A DNA stretch of 61,893 nucleotides from Allomyces macrogynus ATCC 38327 (lineage: Eukaryota; Blastocladiomycota; Blastocladiomycetes; Blastocladiales; Blastocladiaceae): NCBI GenBank assembly GCA_000151295.1, contig GG745388.1:120021-181913 (forward strand), in the 5' to 3' direction. This document shows, one piece after another, positions 61,661-61,893 of the stretch (position 1 is its first letter; every line of letters begins with the position of its first letter). The translations under genes and the position numbers were made by a program. The notes under the pieces are model-generated. The model worked only from the letters and a program-made list of their open reading frames with translations. It was not told where the DNA came from and made no database searches.

Positions 61661-61893
61661 CGTGCCGTTCTGGGTGCAATCACTTGTCGTTGGTGGGTGA
61701 ATGAACAGAACAGAGAGCACAAACCGTGTCGTGATCGCGGAGAAATCCTGGCTGCCCGGCTTGGTTTTCAGCGGTAAACCCCACGTGACCCCTTGTGGAG
61801 AAAACCTGCTCCGAGATCGCCACCGCGAGCGCGGTGCGCGCCACACACAAGGTCGAAAAGCGGCCCCGAAACAGCGGAGAAACCGGCCGCAGT
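61661..61893. promoter_or_regulatory. Upstream flank of asteroid
   Basis: The last 233 bp of the window, upstream of the asteroid start. It probably contains its promoter and 5' UTR. No other feature was seen. Confidence 0.35.

Overview
This is a gene-dense, GC- and CpG-rich eukaryotic contig, most likely from a zoosporic (early-diverging) fungus. A blastoclad or chytrid would fit, but no single marker proves the phylum. Genes are short and closely spaced on both strands. They carry small GT-AG introns, mostly 60-100 nt and often with a CTAAC/CTGAC-like branch point. The set mixes fungal hallmarks (AFI1-type DENN protein, fungal cystathionine gamma-synthase, Siw14-type phosphatase, tower-less LSD1 with HMG boxes) with genes rarely kept in Dikarya (IQ-Sec7-PH ArfGEF, TMEM230, asteroid nuclease). 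There are two runs of N (36170-36269 and 46581-46704).

Layout: 0.4-3.0 kb IQSEC-like ArfGEF (-); 3.9-5.0 MIT-domain protein (+); 5.7-6.15 dynein light chain LC8 (-); 6.7-7.8 Vip1-like RRM protein (+); 8.2-8.7 LSm8 (-); 9.85-16.8 a very large LSD1-like demethylase with tandem C2H2+HMG modules (+). From 16.9 to 24.7 kb the composition changes abruptly: CpG is strongly depleted, and the interval holds at least four decayed copies of one F-box/LRR-like family in head-to-head pairs. Then: mitochondrial bL28 (-), DPH2 (+), coatomer zeta (+), CMR1/WDR76 (-), LTV1 (+), COG7 (+, interrupted by a gap and about 0.5 kb of CpG-poor DNA), two small unrecognised genes, PDI (-), cystathionine gamma-synthase (-), an unrecognised 427-aa ORF (-), a PROPPIN with a gap (+), TMEM230 (-), Siw14-like phosphatase (-), AFI1 (+), a rhomboid lacking its catalytic serine (-), a Tim44-like-domain protein (+), a Pif1/Helitron-type helicase relic (57.8-59.2 kb), and asteroid (-).

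Most genes are unrelated housekeeping functions, with a loose theme of membrane traffic (ArfGEF, AFI1, COPZ, COG7, TMEM230, PROPPIN, PDI). The most unusual element is the LSD1 gene. A SWIRM and amine-oxidase core is followed by three copies of a composite DNA-binding unit, each a C2H2 finger (C-x4-C-x12-H-x3-H) directly joined to an HMG-like box. The second most striking signal is the CpG-depleted pseudogene island, which looks like the footprint of cytosine-methylation-driven decay.

Several conserved genes contain isolated one-base frame breaks (MIT gene, LSD1, DPH2, PDI signal peptide, AFI1). I read these mainly as assembly indels. Exon boundaries below were worked out by eye from splice motifs and family conservation.
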